Positions 34,006-41,739 of a DNA stretch of 64,000 nt are shown piece after piece (within the stretch, counting starts at the first letter, position 1; each line of letters starts with the position of its first letter). The stretch lies in assembly GCF_034479375.1 (NCBI RefSeq), contig NZ_CP140155.1, forward strand, positions 124,001 through 188,000, in the 5' to 3' direction. The stretch is from Rhodopseudomonas palustris. Its GTDB lineage: Bacteria; Pseudomonadota; Alphaproteobacteria; Rhizobiales; Xanthobacteraceae. A program made the translations under genes and the position numbers. The notes below the pieces were generated by a model. It saw nothing but the letters and a program-made list of their open reading frames with translations, was not told the DNA's origin and ran no database searches.

Positions 34006-35915
34006 TCGGCGGCCTCCATCTTGGCGATCCCGAGCGCGTCGGACTTGCCCGCGGCCGCCGGTCCGGCGCCGTTCGGCGCGGGCGGCCGGCGATGGCGCCA
34101 GTCCTCGATGAAGCCGACGATGCCCTTGGGCGCCGCCACCACCAGCAGCACGATGATCGCGCCGAGCACGAGCTTGGACAGATCGGTCTGGCTCATCAGC
34201 CAGATCGCCAGCGCCTTGTAGACGATCGCGCCGACCACGGCGCCCGACACGGTCTCGATGCCGCCGAGCAGCACCATCACCAGGCCGTCGACCGAGATCG
34301 GGATCGCCAGCGATTCGGGAAACACCGAGCCCTTGAGGAACGCGAACAGCGCGCCGGCAACGCCGGCGAAGGTGCCGGCGACGATCAGCGCGGCCCACTG
34401 CACCGATTTGCGGTCGATGCCGATCGCGTCCGCGCGCAACGTGTTGTCGCGCGTCGCCCGCAGGCCAAATCCGTAGGGCGAGAACACCAGCATCCGCAGC
34501 AACGCCACGCCGGCGACGACCACGCCGAGGGTCAGCCAGAAGAAGCCCTGCGGGGTCGACGCCCAGGCCGACGGCCAGATCCCGAGAATGCCGTTGTCGC
34601 CGCCGGTCACCTCGACCCACTGGAACGCGATCGACCAGATGATCTGCGCGAAGGCCAGCGTCAGCATGGCGAAATACACGCCCGAGAGCCGCACGCAGAA
34701 CCAGCCGGCGACGACGGCCCCGATCAGGCCGAACACCGGGCCGACCAGCAGTGCCAGTTCCATCGGGGCGCCGAGAAACTTGACGGCGAACGCCGCGCCA
34801 TAAGCGCCGAGACCGAAATAGGCGGCGTGGCCGAACGAGGCCAGCCCACCCACCGTCATCATGAAGTGCAGGCTGGCGGCGAACAGCACGAACACCAGAA
34901 TCTCCGCGCCGACGCTCAACAGATAGTTGCCGGCGAACAGCGGCAGGCCGGCCGCCGCCACGACCAGCACCGCGGCGCCGATGCGCTCCCATTGCGACAG
35001 CGGCTTCCACGGCCGGAACGAGATCCCGGCGCTGGCGCGGACGCCGCGCTCCGCCTTGCCGAGCAGTCCGTAGGGCCGAACCACCAGCACCACCGCCATC
35101 ACCAGGAACACGGCGACCAGTGAGATCTTCGGCAGCACCAGAATGCCCAGCGCGTTCAATTCCGACACCAGCACCGCCGCGATGAAAGCGCCCGTCACCG
35201 AGCCGAGGCCGCCGATCACCACCACCACGAACACCTCGACGATGATCGACAGGTCCATGTAGTGGGTCACGGTGGTGCGCGGGATCTGCAGCGCGCCGCC
35301 GAGCGCGGCCAGGAACACGCCGAGCGCGAACACGCTGGTGAACAGCCATTTCTGATTGACGCCGAGGCAGGCCACCATGTCGCGGTCCTGGGTCGCGGCG
35401 CGCACCAGCACGCCCCAGCGGGTGCGGTGGAACAGCAGCCACAAGGCGCCGAGCACCGCCGGACCGAGCACGATCAGCAGCAGGTCGTAGGTCGGCACCA
35501 GCCGGCCGAACAGGCTGAACGCGCCTGTGAAGTAGGGCGCGCGCGGGCCCATCAGATCGTCGGCGCCCCAGATCAGCACCACGATGTCCTGCACCATCAG
35601 CGTCACGCCGAAGGTGGCGAGCAACTGGAACAGTTCCGGCGCATGATAGATCCGGCGCAGCAGCACCATCTCCATCAGCGCGCCGAGCACCGCCACGATC
35701 AGGCTGGCGGCGACGAGGCCGCCCCAGAAGCCGAGCGGGCCCGAGAAGCGGTCGGTCAGCGTGAAGGCCACGTAGGCGCCGAGCATGTAGAACGCGCCGT
35801 GCGCGAAATTCACGATGCGGGTGACGCCGAAGATGATCGAAAGCCCCGACGCCACCAGGAACAGCGACGCAGCGCTGGCGAGACCGCTGAGGGCCTGGAC
35901 CAAGATCAGTTCCAC
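34002..35915 (-). CDS. Fused branched-chain-type ABC permease (LivH-LivM)
   Basis: A 637-residue inner-membrane protein that joins both permease subunits. Residues 1-290 are LivH-like (ASGLSIIFGVTRIVNFAHGAFYMLG; coupling region AATQDRDMVACLGVN). About residues 320-600 are LivM-like (LASFGHAAYFGLGAYGAA; GLRATRDNTLRADAIGID). The join is a short charged linker (GKAERGVRASAGISFRPW). Such LivHM fusions are known in rhizobia. The C-terminal 35 residues are a Pro/Ala-rich tail. A 108-bp gap without a gene separates it from the binding-protein gene upstream. Confidence 0.9.
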   Translation of the reverse strand: MELILVQALSGLASAASLFLVASGLSIIFGVTRIVNFAHGAFYMLGAYVAFTLTDRFSGPLGFWGGLVAASLIVAVLGALMEMVLLRRIYHAPELFQLLATFGVTLMVQDIVVLIWGADDLMGPRAPYFTGAFSLFGRLVPTYDLLLIVLGPAVLGALWLLFHRTRWGVLVRAATQDRDMVACLGVNQKWLFTSVFALGVFLAALGGALQIPRTTVTHYMDLSIIVEVFVVVVIGGLGSVTGAFIAAVLVSELNALGILVLPKISLVAVFLVMAVVLVVRPYGLLGKAERGVRASAGISFRPWKPLSQWERIGAAVLVVAAAGLPLFAGNYLLSVGAEILVFVLFAASLHFMMTVGGLASFGHAAYFGLGAYGAAFAVKFLGAPMELALLVGPVFGLIGAVVAGWFCVRLSGVYFAMLTLAFAQIIWSIAFQWVEVTGGDNGILGIWPSAWASTPQGFFWLTLGVVVAGVALLRMLVFSPYGFGLRATRDNTLRADAIGIDRKSVQWAALIVAGTFAGVAGALFAFLKGSVFPESLAIPISVDGLVMVLLGGIETVSGAVVGAIVYKALAIWLMSQTDLSKLVLGAIIVLLVVAAPKGIVGFIEDWRHRRPPAPNGAGPAAAGKSDALGIAKMEAAE

Positions 35916-36023
35916 GGCGACGCCTTTCGTGCTGGAGGAGGAGCGTGGTGCGCTCGGTGCCCGCCGCTGAGGTCAGCGGCGGACAGTCGCGGAGGAGAAA
36001 GCAGCCTCATGCCGCCCCGGGCT

Positions 36024-37220
36024 TCAGTTCGCCGGACGAAGCTTGGCGGCCTCGGCCTCGGGCGGCAGATAGTCGGCGCCCTTCTTGAACTGGATGTCCA
36101 CCATGATGCCCTTGCCGTCCTTCTGCGCGGTCTTGCCGACATAGGCGCCCATCGTCGACTGGTGATCGCCGGCGCGGTAGACGACCGCACCGAACGGGGT
36201 GTCGACTTTCAGGTTCTTCATCGCCTTGACCAGGCCGTCGGTGGAGTGATCGTCGGTGGCGGTCAGCACGGCGGCGATGGTCTTCACCGTGGCGTAGCCG
36301 ACCACGGAGCCCAGTCGCGGATAGTCCTTGTTGAGCTGCTGATAGGCGTCCAGGAACGCTTTGTGCTCCGGCGTGTCGATCGCGTACCAGGGATAGCCGG
36401 TGACGATCCAGCCTTCCGGCGTCTCGGTCTTCAGCGGGTCGAGATATTCCGGCTCGCCGGTGAGATAGCTCACCACCGCGCGATCCTTGAACACGCCGCG
36501 GGTATTGCCTTCGCGCACCAGCTTCACCAGGTCGCCGGCGAAGGTGGCGTTGAGGATGGCGTCGGGCTTGGCGGCGTCGATCGCCTGCAGCACCGGGCCG
36601 GCGTCGATCTTGTTCAGCGGCGGCCACTGCTCGGCCACGAATTCCACGTCGGGCCGCTTCTTCTTCAGCAGGTCCTTGAACGCGGCCACGAACGACTGGC
36701 CGAATTCGTAGTTGGGCGCGATCGTCGCCCACTTCTTGGCCGGCAGCTTGGCGGCTTCCTCGGCCAACATCGAGGCCTGCATGTAGTTCGAGGTGCGCAG
36801 CCGGAAGGTGTAGTCGTTGCCCTTCGACCAGACGATCGCGTCGGTCAGCGGCTCCGCCGCGACGTAGAGGATCTTCTTCTGCTTGGCGAAGTCGGACAGC
36901 GCCAGGCCGATATTGGACAGGAAGCCGCCGGCGATCATCACCACGCCGTCGCGCGACACCAGCTCGTTGGCGGCGGTGAGCGCGTCGCCCGGCTTGCCGC
37001 CGTCGTCCTTGGTGATGACGACGAGCTTCTTGCCCTTGATGCCGCCGGCATCGTTGATCTGCTTCAGCGCCAGTTCCATGCCCTTGCGGTACGGCTCGGT
37101 GAAGCCGGGCAGTGCCGAATAGGAGTTGATCTCTCCAACCTTGATCTCGCCTTGCTGCGCATGTGCCGCGCCGGAAGCGAAAAGCAGTGCCGTCAAAGCC
37201 AGTCGTGCGATATGTTTCAT
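36024..37220 (-). CDS. Branched-chain-type ABC transporter substrate-binding protein
   Basis: A 398-residue periplasmic binding protein of the Leu/Ile/Val (type I) fold. The signal peptide is MKHIARLALTALLFASGAAHA, cleaved near residue 21. The mature part opens EIKVGEINSYSALPGFTEPYRKGMELALKQIN, typical of the family members used for aromatic or heterocyclic acids. It belongs to the LivHM-LivG-LivF importer and lies between the AA_synth genes and the permease, all in one direction. The ligand is probably nicotinate or a hydroxylated relative by context. The ATG at 37220 is chosen because it opens the signal peptide. Confidence 0.88.
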   Translation of the reverse strand: MKHIARLALTALLFASGAAHAQQGEIKVGEINSYSALPGFTEPYRKGMELALKQINDAGGIKGKKLVVITKDDGGKPGDALTAANELVSRDGVVMIAGGFLSNIGLALSDFAKQKKILYVAAEPLTDAIVWSKGNDYTFRLRTSNYMQASMLAEEAAKLPAKKWATIAPNYEFGQSFVAAFKDLLKKKRPDVEFVAEQWPPLNKIDAGPVLQAIDAAKPDAILNATFAGDLVKLVREGNTRGVFKDRAVVSYLTGEPEYLDPLKTETPEGWIVTGYPWYAIDTPEHKAFLDAYQQLNKDYPRLGSVVGYATVKTIAAVLTATDDHSTDGLVKAMKNLKVDTPFGAVVYRAGDHQSTMGAYVGKTAQKDGKGIMVDIQFKKGADYLPPEAEAAKLRPAN

Positions 37221-37318
37221 ACGCTCATGCCCTCTGTTTGAACGAACCTCAGCCACTCGTCGTCTTGACGCGTTCTTCACGCGAACTGACTTCCCAGTTC
37301 GTGCGCACCGCGGTCTCT

Positions 37319-37903
37319 TCAGCGCAACCCGTCTTCGCCTTTGATCTCGGCGCTCGTCAGTCCGCCGACGCGCGGAAGCGGTCGGCCGGAATCCGTGATG
37401 GCCACCGCCACCACGATCTCGTTGGCGCGCGGCGCATCCGCCACGCTCACCTGCATGCCGTCGAAATGGCTGCGGACGAAGGCCGCGTCCTTGTGCCCGA
37501 GCGGAATGTCCAGCTCGGCGCCGAGGCCGCCGCGCCGCTTCGACGACGGAATCAGCGCCGCGCCCTTGCCCAGCACCTTGCGCACCGGCGCGCCCATCTT
37601 AGGGTGCAGCAAGGCTGCCGCGTGTTCGAGCTCGCCGTTCTCGCCGACGAGGGCTGCCTTGCCGTAGCTTTCGGCCTTGGCGCCGTCGATGCCGAGCGCG
37701 TCCACCGCCTTCTGCGCGAGCAGCCCGCCGAGTTCTTCTCCGATCGCGATCAGCTCCGAGAGATCCTCGACATAGCGGCCGGCGAACGGATTTTCGATCA
37801 CCGCCACCGCAGCCGCCCGCCGCGTCGGCGGCGTCACCGCACGGCCCATCTCGGTCAGCGTCTCTTCGACCACGACGACGATCTTGCGGATTTTCGCGCT
37901 CAT
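37319..37903 (-). CDS. AA_synth (DUF1185) family protein, copy 2
   Basis: A 194-residue protein of the amino-acid-synthesis family (PF06684 type), function not established. Conserved stretches shared with copy 1 are AVIENPFAGRYV near the N-terminus, YGKAALVGENGELEHAAALLHPK in the middle, FVRSHFDGMQV and the C-terminal EIKGEDGLR. Copy 1 overlaps it by four bases (ATGA). The pair lies between a UPF0280 gene and an importer gene in the nicotinate operon. They may form a heteromeric enzyme acting after ring opening; this is a guess from position only. Confidence 0.8.
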   Translation of the reverse strand: MSAKIRKIVVVVEETLTEMGRAVTPPTRRAAAVAVIENPFAGRYVEDLSELIAIGEELGGLLAQKAVDALGIDGAKAESYGKAALVGENGELEHAAALLHPKMGAPVRKVLGKGAALIPSSKRRGGLGAELDIPLGHKDAAFVRSHFDGMQVSVADAPRANEIVVAVAITDSGRPLPRVGGLTSAEIKGEDGLR

Positions 37904-38484
37904 CGCAGCCCGTCCTCACCCTTGATATCCGCCGCTTTGAGCCCGCCGACGCGGGCGTGAATCCGCGGGCCGGTGCTCATCACCAGCACCAGCGCGATCT
38001 CGTCGGCCTTGGGGCCGTCCGGGACGCCGACTTCCATCGCGTCGAAATGGCTGCGCACGTAGGAGGCGTTGACATGGGTCACCGGCACGTCGAGCCGCGT
38101 CCCCGGACCGCCGACCTTCTTGGTCGAGGGCACGATCGCCTTGGCGTCGCCGAGGATCTCGCGCATCGCGTAGCCGCCCGGCACGTGCCACAGCGCGCCG
38201 TGCTCCAGTTCGCCGGCGGCGCCGACGATGGCGCCCTTGCCGTAGCCGTCGATCGCCTTGGCGTCGCCGCCGAGCGCCTGCAGCAGTTCGCCTGCGAGCG
38301 CCACGCCGAGCGGCGTCAGATCGTCCATGAAGCCGGCGATGTCCTGAACGTAGCGGCCGGCGAACGGGTTTTCGATCACCGCGATGATCGCGCCGCGCCT
38401 CCGCGGCGTAGCCGCCACCGGGCCGCCCTCGTGGAAGATCTCCTCGGTGATCAGGAGCTTCTTGCGGATTTTGACCTCAGGCAT
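37900..38484 (-). CDS. AA_synth (DUF1185) family protein, copy 1
   Basis: A 194-residue protein of the same family and exactly the same length as its downstream neighbour, clearly a tandem duplicate that has diverged. Shared elements are IIAVIENPFAGRYVQDI, YGKGAIVGAAGELEHGALWH, YVRSHFDAMEV and DIKGEDGLR. No signal peptide or membrane segment is seen, so it is cytoplasmic. The start overlaps the end of the UPF0280 gene by 8 bp. Co-translation with both neighbours implies that the three products act together. Confidence 0.8.
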   Translation of the reverse strand: MPEVKIRKKLLITEEIFHEGGPVAATPRRRGAIIAVIENPFAGRYVQDIAGFMDDLTPLGVALAGELLQALGGDAKAIDGYGKGAIVGAAGELEHGALWHVPGGYAMREILGDAKAIVPSTKKVGGPGTRLDVPVTHVNASYVRSHFDAMEVGVPDGPKADEIALVLVMSTGPRIHARVGGLKAADIKGEDGLR

Positions 38485-39409
38485 CAGGCTGCTCTTGTTG
38501 TGGTTGCAAAGGAACGAAATTCGTTATGCCGGCGCTCGCGGTGTCTCCCTGCAAAGCGGTGTCTCCCTGCAAATGCAGGGCCGCGGCGTAGATCAGTCCG
38601 CGCGACAGAAGCGCGCGCGCCACGGTCACGCCCCCGGCGAGCGCCTCGGAACGCTCGGCTGCGCCGAGTCGCGGCACGTGCCGGGTAACCTGCAGTGTAC
38701 CCAGATCGCTGTCCGGTTGAAGATCGCATGCGGCCTCCCGGACGACACCGCGATGGCCGGGCAGGTCGACCGCATTGGCGACCACGGTCGCCGCCGCATC
38801 CGCCATCGCGGCGGTGGGCGCGAGGATCGTGACCGCATCGGCGATGCCGAGCGAGAAGCTGCGCCCGCGCCAGCCGCTGGTCGCGACGCCGCGCACCGGG
38901 CTGTTCGCATCGATCGTGGCGCGGCCGAGCAGGCGCGGCTGGTCCGGACGATCCACCAGCCCGACCGTGAAGCGCGCGCCTTGCGCCAGATGCAGCGCGA
39001 TGTCGCCGCCATTGTTGACATAAGCGCGGGTGATGCCGGGGCAGATCAGCGCTTTCAGGATGTCGTCGGCGACAGAGCCAGCCACCGCTGCCATTGGCGT
39101 GATGAAGAGTTCATCGGCGAATGGCGTCACCGCCTCAGCCATGCGCTGCGCGACCGGGTGGACCAGCGGCAGCACGTCGCGTCCGGCGGGCTTTCGCAGC
39201 GCAGGCAACTCGCCGCACAGCGCATCGAGCAGGCCGGCGAAGCGCTGCGTCGCCGCGGCATAAGCGTGCCGGACGGCGCGCGGGTCGCCGGTCGCCTCGA
39301 TGATCAGGTCGATCGGACCATCCTGTAAGTGCAAGCGCCGTCCGTCCGCCAGCATCGCCGCCTGCGGCGCGCGCCCCCGTGTTGGTGTGAGGAACTGCGG
39401 GGCGGCCAT
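38477..39409 (-). CDS. UPF0280 family protein (ApbE-like fold)
   Basis: A 310-residue protein of the UPF0280 family, which belongs to the ApbE/FAD:protein FMN transferase-like fold. Typical parts are AVAGSVADDILKAL, AYVNNGGDIALHL and VATSGWRGRSFSLGIADAV. ApbE proteins attach flavin to other proteins; whether UPF0280 does is not settled to my knowledge. The next gene upstream encodes 6-hydroxynicotinate reductase, an iron-sulfur flavoenzyme, so a role in its maturation is attractive but unproven. The ATG at 39409 lies 4 bp after the reductase stop; an overlapping start at 39439 is possible. Confidence 0.8.
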   Translation of the reverse strand: MAAPQFLTPTRGRAPQAAMLADGRRLHLQDGPIDLIIEATGDPRAVRHAYAAATQRFAGLLDALCGELPALRKPAGRDVLPLVHPVAQRMAEAVTPFADELFITPMAAVAGSVADDILKALICPGITRAYVNNGGDIALHLAQGARFTVGLVDRPDQPRLLGRATIDANSPVRGVATSGWRGRSFSLGIADAVTILAPTAAMADAAATVVANAVDLPGHRGVVREAACDLQPDSDLGTLQVTRHVPRLGAAERSEALAGGVTVARALLSRGLIYAAALHLQGDTALQGDTASAGITNFVPLQPQQEQPDA

Positions 39410-39413
39410 CGGA

Positions 39414-40910
39414 TCAGCCGAAGAAGCGCTTGGCCGCATTGGGAGCGAGCGGCCACGGGTTGTCGGAATGCGGCCCTACGGTCTGCAGGCCGTCGTTCAG
39501 AGCGATCGACGACACCGGCCGAACCTCGGCCATATGGCCGCCGAGTTCTTCGTAGTCCGACAGCCGCAGCGTGAATTCGATCGGCGCCACCAGGGCCGGC
39601 GTCGGCACGTAGCCGAATGCGTTCTCCGGCATCTTGGTCACGTCGACCATCAGCGTGATGCCGCCGCCGGGATAGACATAGACCGGCGCGCCGCCGCAGG
39701 TGACGTAGGTCAGCGCATCCTTCACCGAGTGGGTGAGGCGCACCGGATTTTCGGTGACGCCCGCGCGCAGCGAGCCGCCGGCGCCGGCCATGAACAGCAC
39801 CGTGGACAGCGCCGGCTCGCAATTGTCCTTCACCCGCTGCGACAAGGCCGCGAGCTCCGCCGGCATCTCCTTCTCGCGGGGAGAGAGCGTTTCGTCGAGT
39901 TCGTAGTAGGCCGCGTGTTCGCCGGTGGTCGAGATGAAGTACAGCCGCAGCCCCGGCCAGGCGACCTTGCGGTCGAACGGACCGAGGATCGACAGCGGGT
40001 CGGAAATGTTGGTGCCGCCCCAGCCGGTGCCGGGCTCGGCGACCTGGAAGTAACGGCCGGGCGTCGAGCGGCGGCCCTTGATCTTGATGCCGGTGTCGGG
40101 CACGCCGAGCACCTTGCCGGCCTGATGTTCGGACAAGACGCCGGTGATGTGATCGTCGACCACCACCACGTCGTCGACGAGGCCGAGCCATTGCTTGGCG
40201 AACATCCCGATGGTCGCCGAGCCGCAGCCGACCCGCATCCGCTCTTCCTTGACGCCGTTGACGATCGGCGGCTGGCCGGCCTGCACGACCACAGTCGATC
40301 CGCCGTCGATGGTGAGCTCGACCGCCTTGCCGTTGCACAGATCGAGCAGGATCTCGCAGGTGACGCGGCCTTCCTTCTTGCTGCCGCCGGTGAGGTGATG
40401 CACGCCGCCGAGCGACAGCATCTGCGAGCCGTATTCGGAGGTGGTGACGTGGCCCACGGCTTCGCCCGCGGCGCGCACGGTGGACTGCTCGGGACCGAGG
40501 AAGCGGTCGGTGTCGATCTTCACCTTGACGCCGCAGTAACTGAAGATTCCTTCGGTGACGACCGTCACCATGTCGACGCCGTCGACTTCAGAGGAGACGA
40601 TGAACGGCGCGGGTTTGTAGTCCGGATAGGTCGTGCCGGCGCCGATCGCGGTGACGAAGGTCTCGGGCGGTGCGATCAGTTGACCGTCCCAGGAGCCGTC
40701 GCGGTGAAACGGCACCACGGTGCCGCCATGCGCCAGCGCGCGGTCGAGCACGATATGCGGGTCGACGCGCACCAGGTCGCCGTTATGATTGGCGTAGCGA
40801 TCGCAGGCGCCGCTCATGCCGGGCTTGATGTAGCACATCACCGGACAGGCATCGCAGCGGATCTTTCCGTCGCTCGCTCCCTCGGTCCCGGCAGTGGTTT
40901 CGTCGGCCAT
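39414..40910 (-). CDS. hnr: 6-hydroxynicotinate reductase
   Basis: A 498-residue cytoplasmic enzyme matching the ferredoxin-dependent 6-hydroxynicotinate reductase of anaerobic nicotinate fermentation. It converts 6-hydroxynicotinate to 1,4,5,6-tetrahydro-6-oxonicotinate. A four-Cys iron-sulfur motif lies at residues 19, 22, 26 and 36 (CDACPVMCYIKPGMSGAC). A long conserved body follows with GVKVKIDTDRFLGPEQSTV and VGCGSATIGMFAKQWLGLVDDVVVVDDHITG. It is the first gene of the minus-strand operon and divergent from nicA. A reduced-ferredoxin supply is offered by the reductase at 45487. The ATG at 40910 is chosen because the frame upstream is low-complexity. Confidence 0.88.
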   Translation of the reverse strand: MADETTAGTEGASDGKIRCDACPVMCYIKPGMSGACDRYANHNGDLVRVDPHIVLDRALAHGGTVVPFHRDGSWDGQLIAPPETFVTAIGAGTTYPDYKPAPFIVSSEVDGVDMVTVVTEGIFSYCGVKVKIDTDRFLGPEQSTVRAAGEAVGHVTTSEYGSQMLSLGGVHHLTGGSKKEGRVTCEILLDLCNGKAVELTIDGGSTVVVQAGQPPIVNGVKEERMRVGCGSATIGMFAKQWLGLVDDVVVVDDHITGVLSEHQAGKVLGVPDTGIKIKGRRSTPGRYFQVAEPGTGWGGTNISDPLSILGPFDRKVAWPGLRLYFISTTGEHAAYYELDETLSPREKEMPAELAALSQRVKDNCEPALSTVLFMAGAGGSLRAGVTENPVRLTHSVKDALTYVTCGGAPVYVYPGGGITLMVDVTKMPENAFGYVPTPALVAPIEFTLRLSDYEELGGHMAEVRPVSSIALNDGLQTVGPHSDNPWPLAPNAAKRFFG

Positions 40911-40965
40911 GTGGCTCTGCTCTTCGCTCCGGTCGCCGGCCCGACGTCGTCGTCGCCCGCCGCAG

Positions 40966-41008
40966 TTTGTATGTATACTAATGAAAAGCCGGACCCGATC
41001 CAAGTCAA
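40966..41008 (-). promoter_or_regulatory. Promoter/operator of the hnr operon (box 1)
   Basis: Read on the minus strand, a TTGACT -35-like hexamer (41008-41003) is followed after 17 bp by TTCATT. The 20-bp box TTTGTATGTATACTAATGAA (plus-strand reading, 40966-40985) covers the -10 region. The box is an imperfect palindrome (7 of 10 pairs) and resembles three other boxes in the island. Confidence 0.5.
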
Positions 41009-41062
41009 GCATAAGGAATGGGCAGCGTCTGCCCAAACCATCATCGCGGTGCAAAACGGCGC

Positions 41063-41091
41063 TTGACGTATTTTATTGGTGTAGAAACAAT
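41063..41091 (+). promoter_or_regulatory. Promoter/operator of nicAB (box 2)
   Basis: TTGACG at 41063-41068 is a good -35. The sequence TTTATTGGTGTAGAAACAAT at 41072-41091 aligns to the other boxes (14 of 20 identical to box 3) and overlaps the expected -10. It lies 115 bp upstream of the nicA start. It is the weakest palindrome of the four. Confidence 0.4.
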
Positions 41092-41205
41092 CGGGACAGC
41101 AGGATCACCGCGAATGCAGGGTATCGGACGTGTCGGGACGAACTGAGTTTGCAGTGCACACTATCCGATCCGGCCACGTGCCGCTTGCTGCAGGGCACAA
41201 TTGAA

Positions 41206-41739
41206 ATGTCGTCCTCGGCTCTCACCGGCGGACCTGTTGTGCTGACCGTCAACGGCAGCACGTGCAGTTTCGATCTGCCGCGCGACACCAGGCTGATCTA
41301 TGTGCTGCGCAATGATCTCGGTCTCAATGGTCCGAAGTTCGGTTGCGGGCTCGGCGAATGCGGCGCGTGCACTGTGCTGATCGACGGCGTTGCGGCGCGG
41401 TCCTGCGTGGTGACGCTCAAGACCGTCGAGGGACGCGCCGTCACGACGCTCGAGGGCTTGGGCGAACTCACTGCATTGCACCCGGTGCAGGCGGCGTTCA
41501 TCGCGGCGCAGGCGGCGCAGTGCGGTTACTGCCTCAACGGCATGATCATGACCACCGTGTCGTTTCTCGCCCGCAACCCTGCGCCGACACTCGAGCAGGT
41601 GCGCGAGGCGCTGCGCTACAATCTGTGCCGCTGCGGCACCCATGTGGAAATCATGCGCGCCGTGATGGCCGCTGCCGGCCTGACGGCGATCGACGCCGAT
41701 CCTGATACGAGCGATGCAACGTCGGGTGGCCGACGATGA
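41206..41739 (+). CDS. nicA: Nicotinate dehydrogenase small (2Fe-2S) subunit NicA
   Basis: A 177-residue iron-sulfur subunit of a xanthine-dehydrogenase-family enzyme. The plant-type cluster Cys are in GCGLGECGACTV and the second cluster in QCGYCLNGM with NLCRCGTH. It passes electrons from the molybdenum subunit to the cytochrome part of NicB during hydroxylation of nicotinate to 6-hydroxynicotinate. Its C-terminal 20 residues are an acidic tail. The stop overlaps the nicB start as ATGA. The ATG at 41206 is chosen; the open frame upstream holds no conserved sequence. Confidence 0.9.
   Translation: MSSSALTGGPVVLTVNGSTCSFDLPRDTRLIYVLRNDLGLNGPKFGCGLGECGACTVLIDGVAARSCVVTLKTVEGRAVTTLEGLGELTALHPVQAAFIAAQAAQCGYCLNGMIMTTVSFLARNPAPTLEQVREALRYNLCRCGTHVEIMRAVMAAAGLTAIDADPDTSDATSGGRR

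Noticed and set aside
34092..35123. A long plus-strand open frame opposite the fused Liv permease
   Set aside because: It is a shadow of the permease gene, with His/Arg/Gln-rich translation and no domain.
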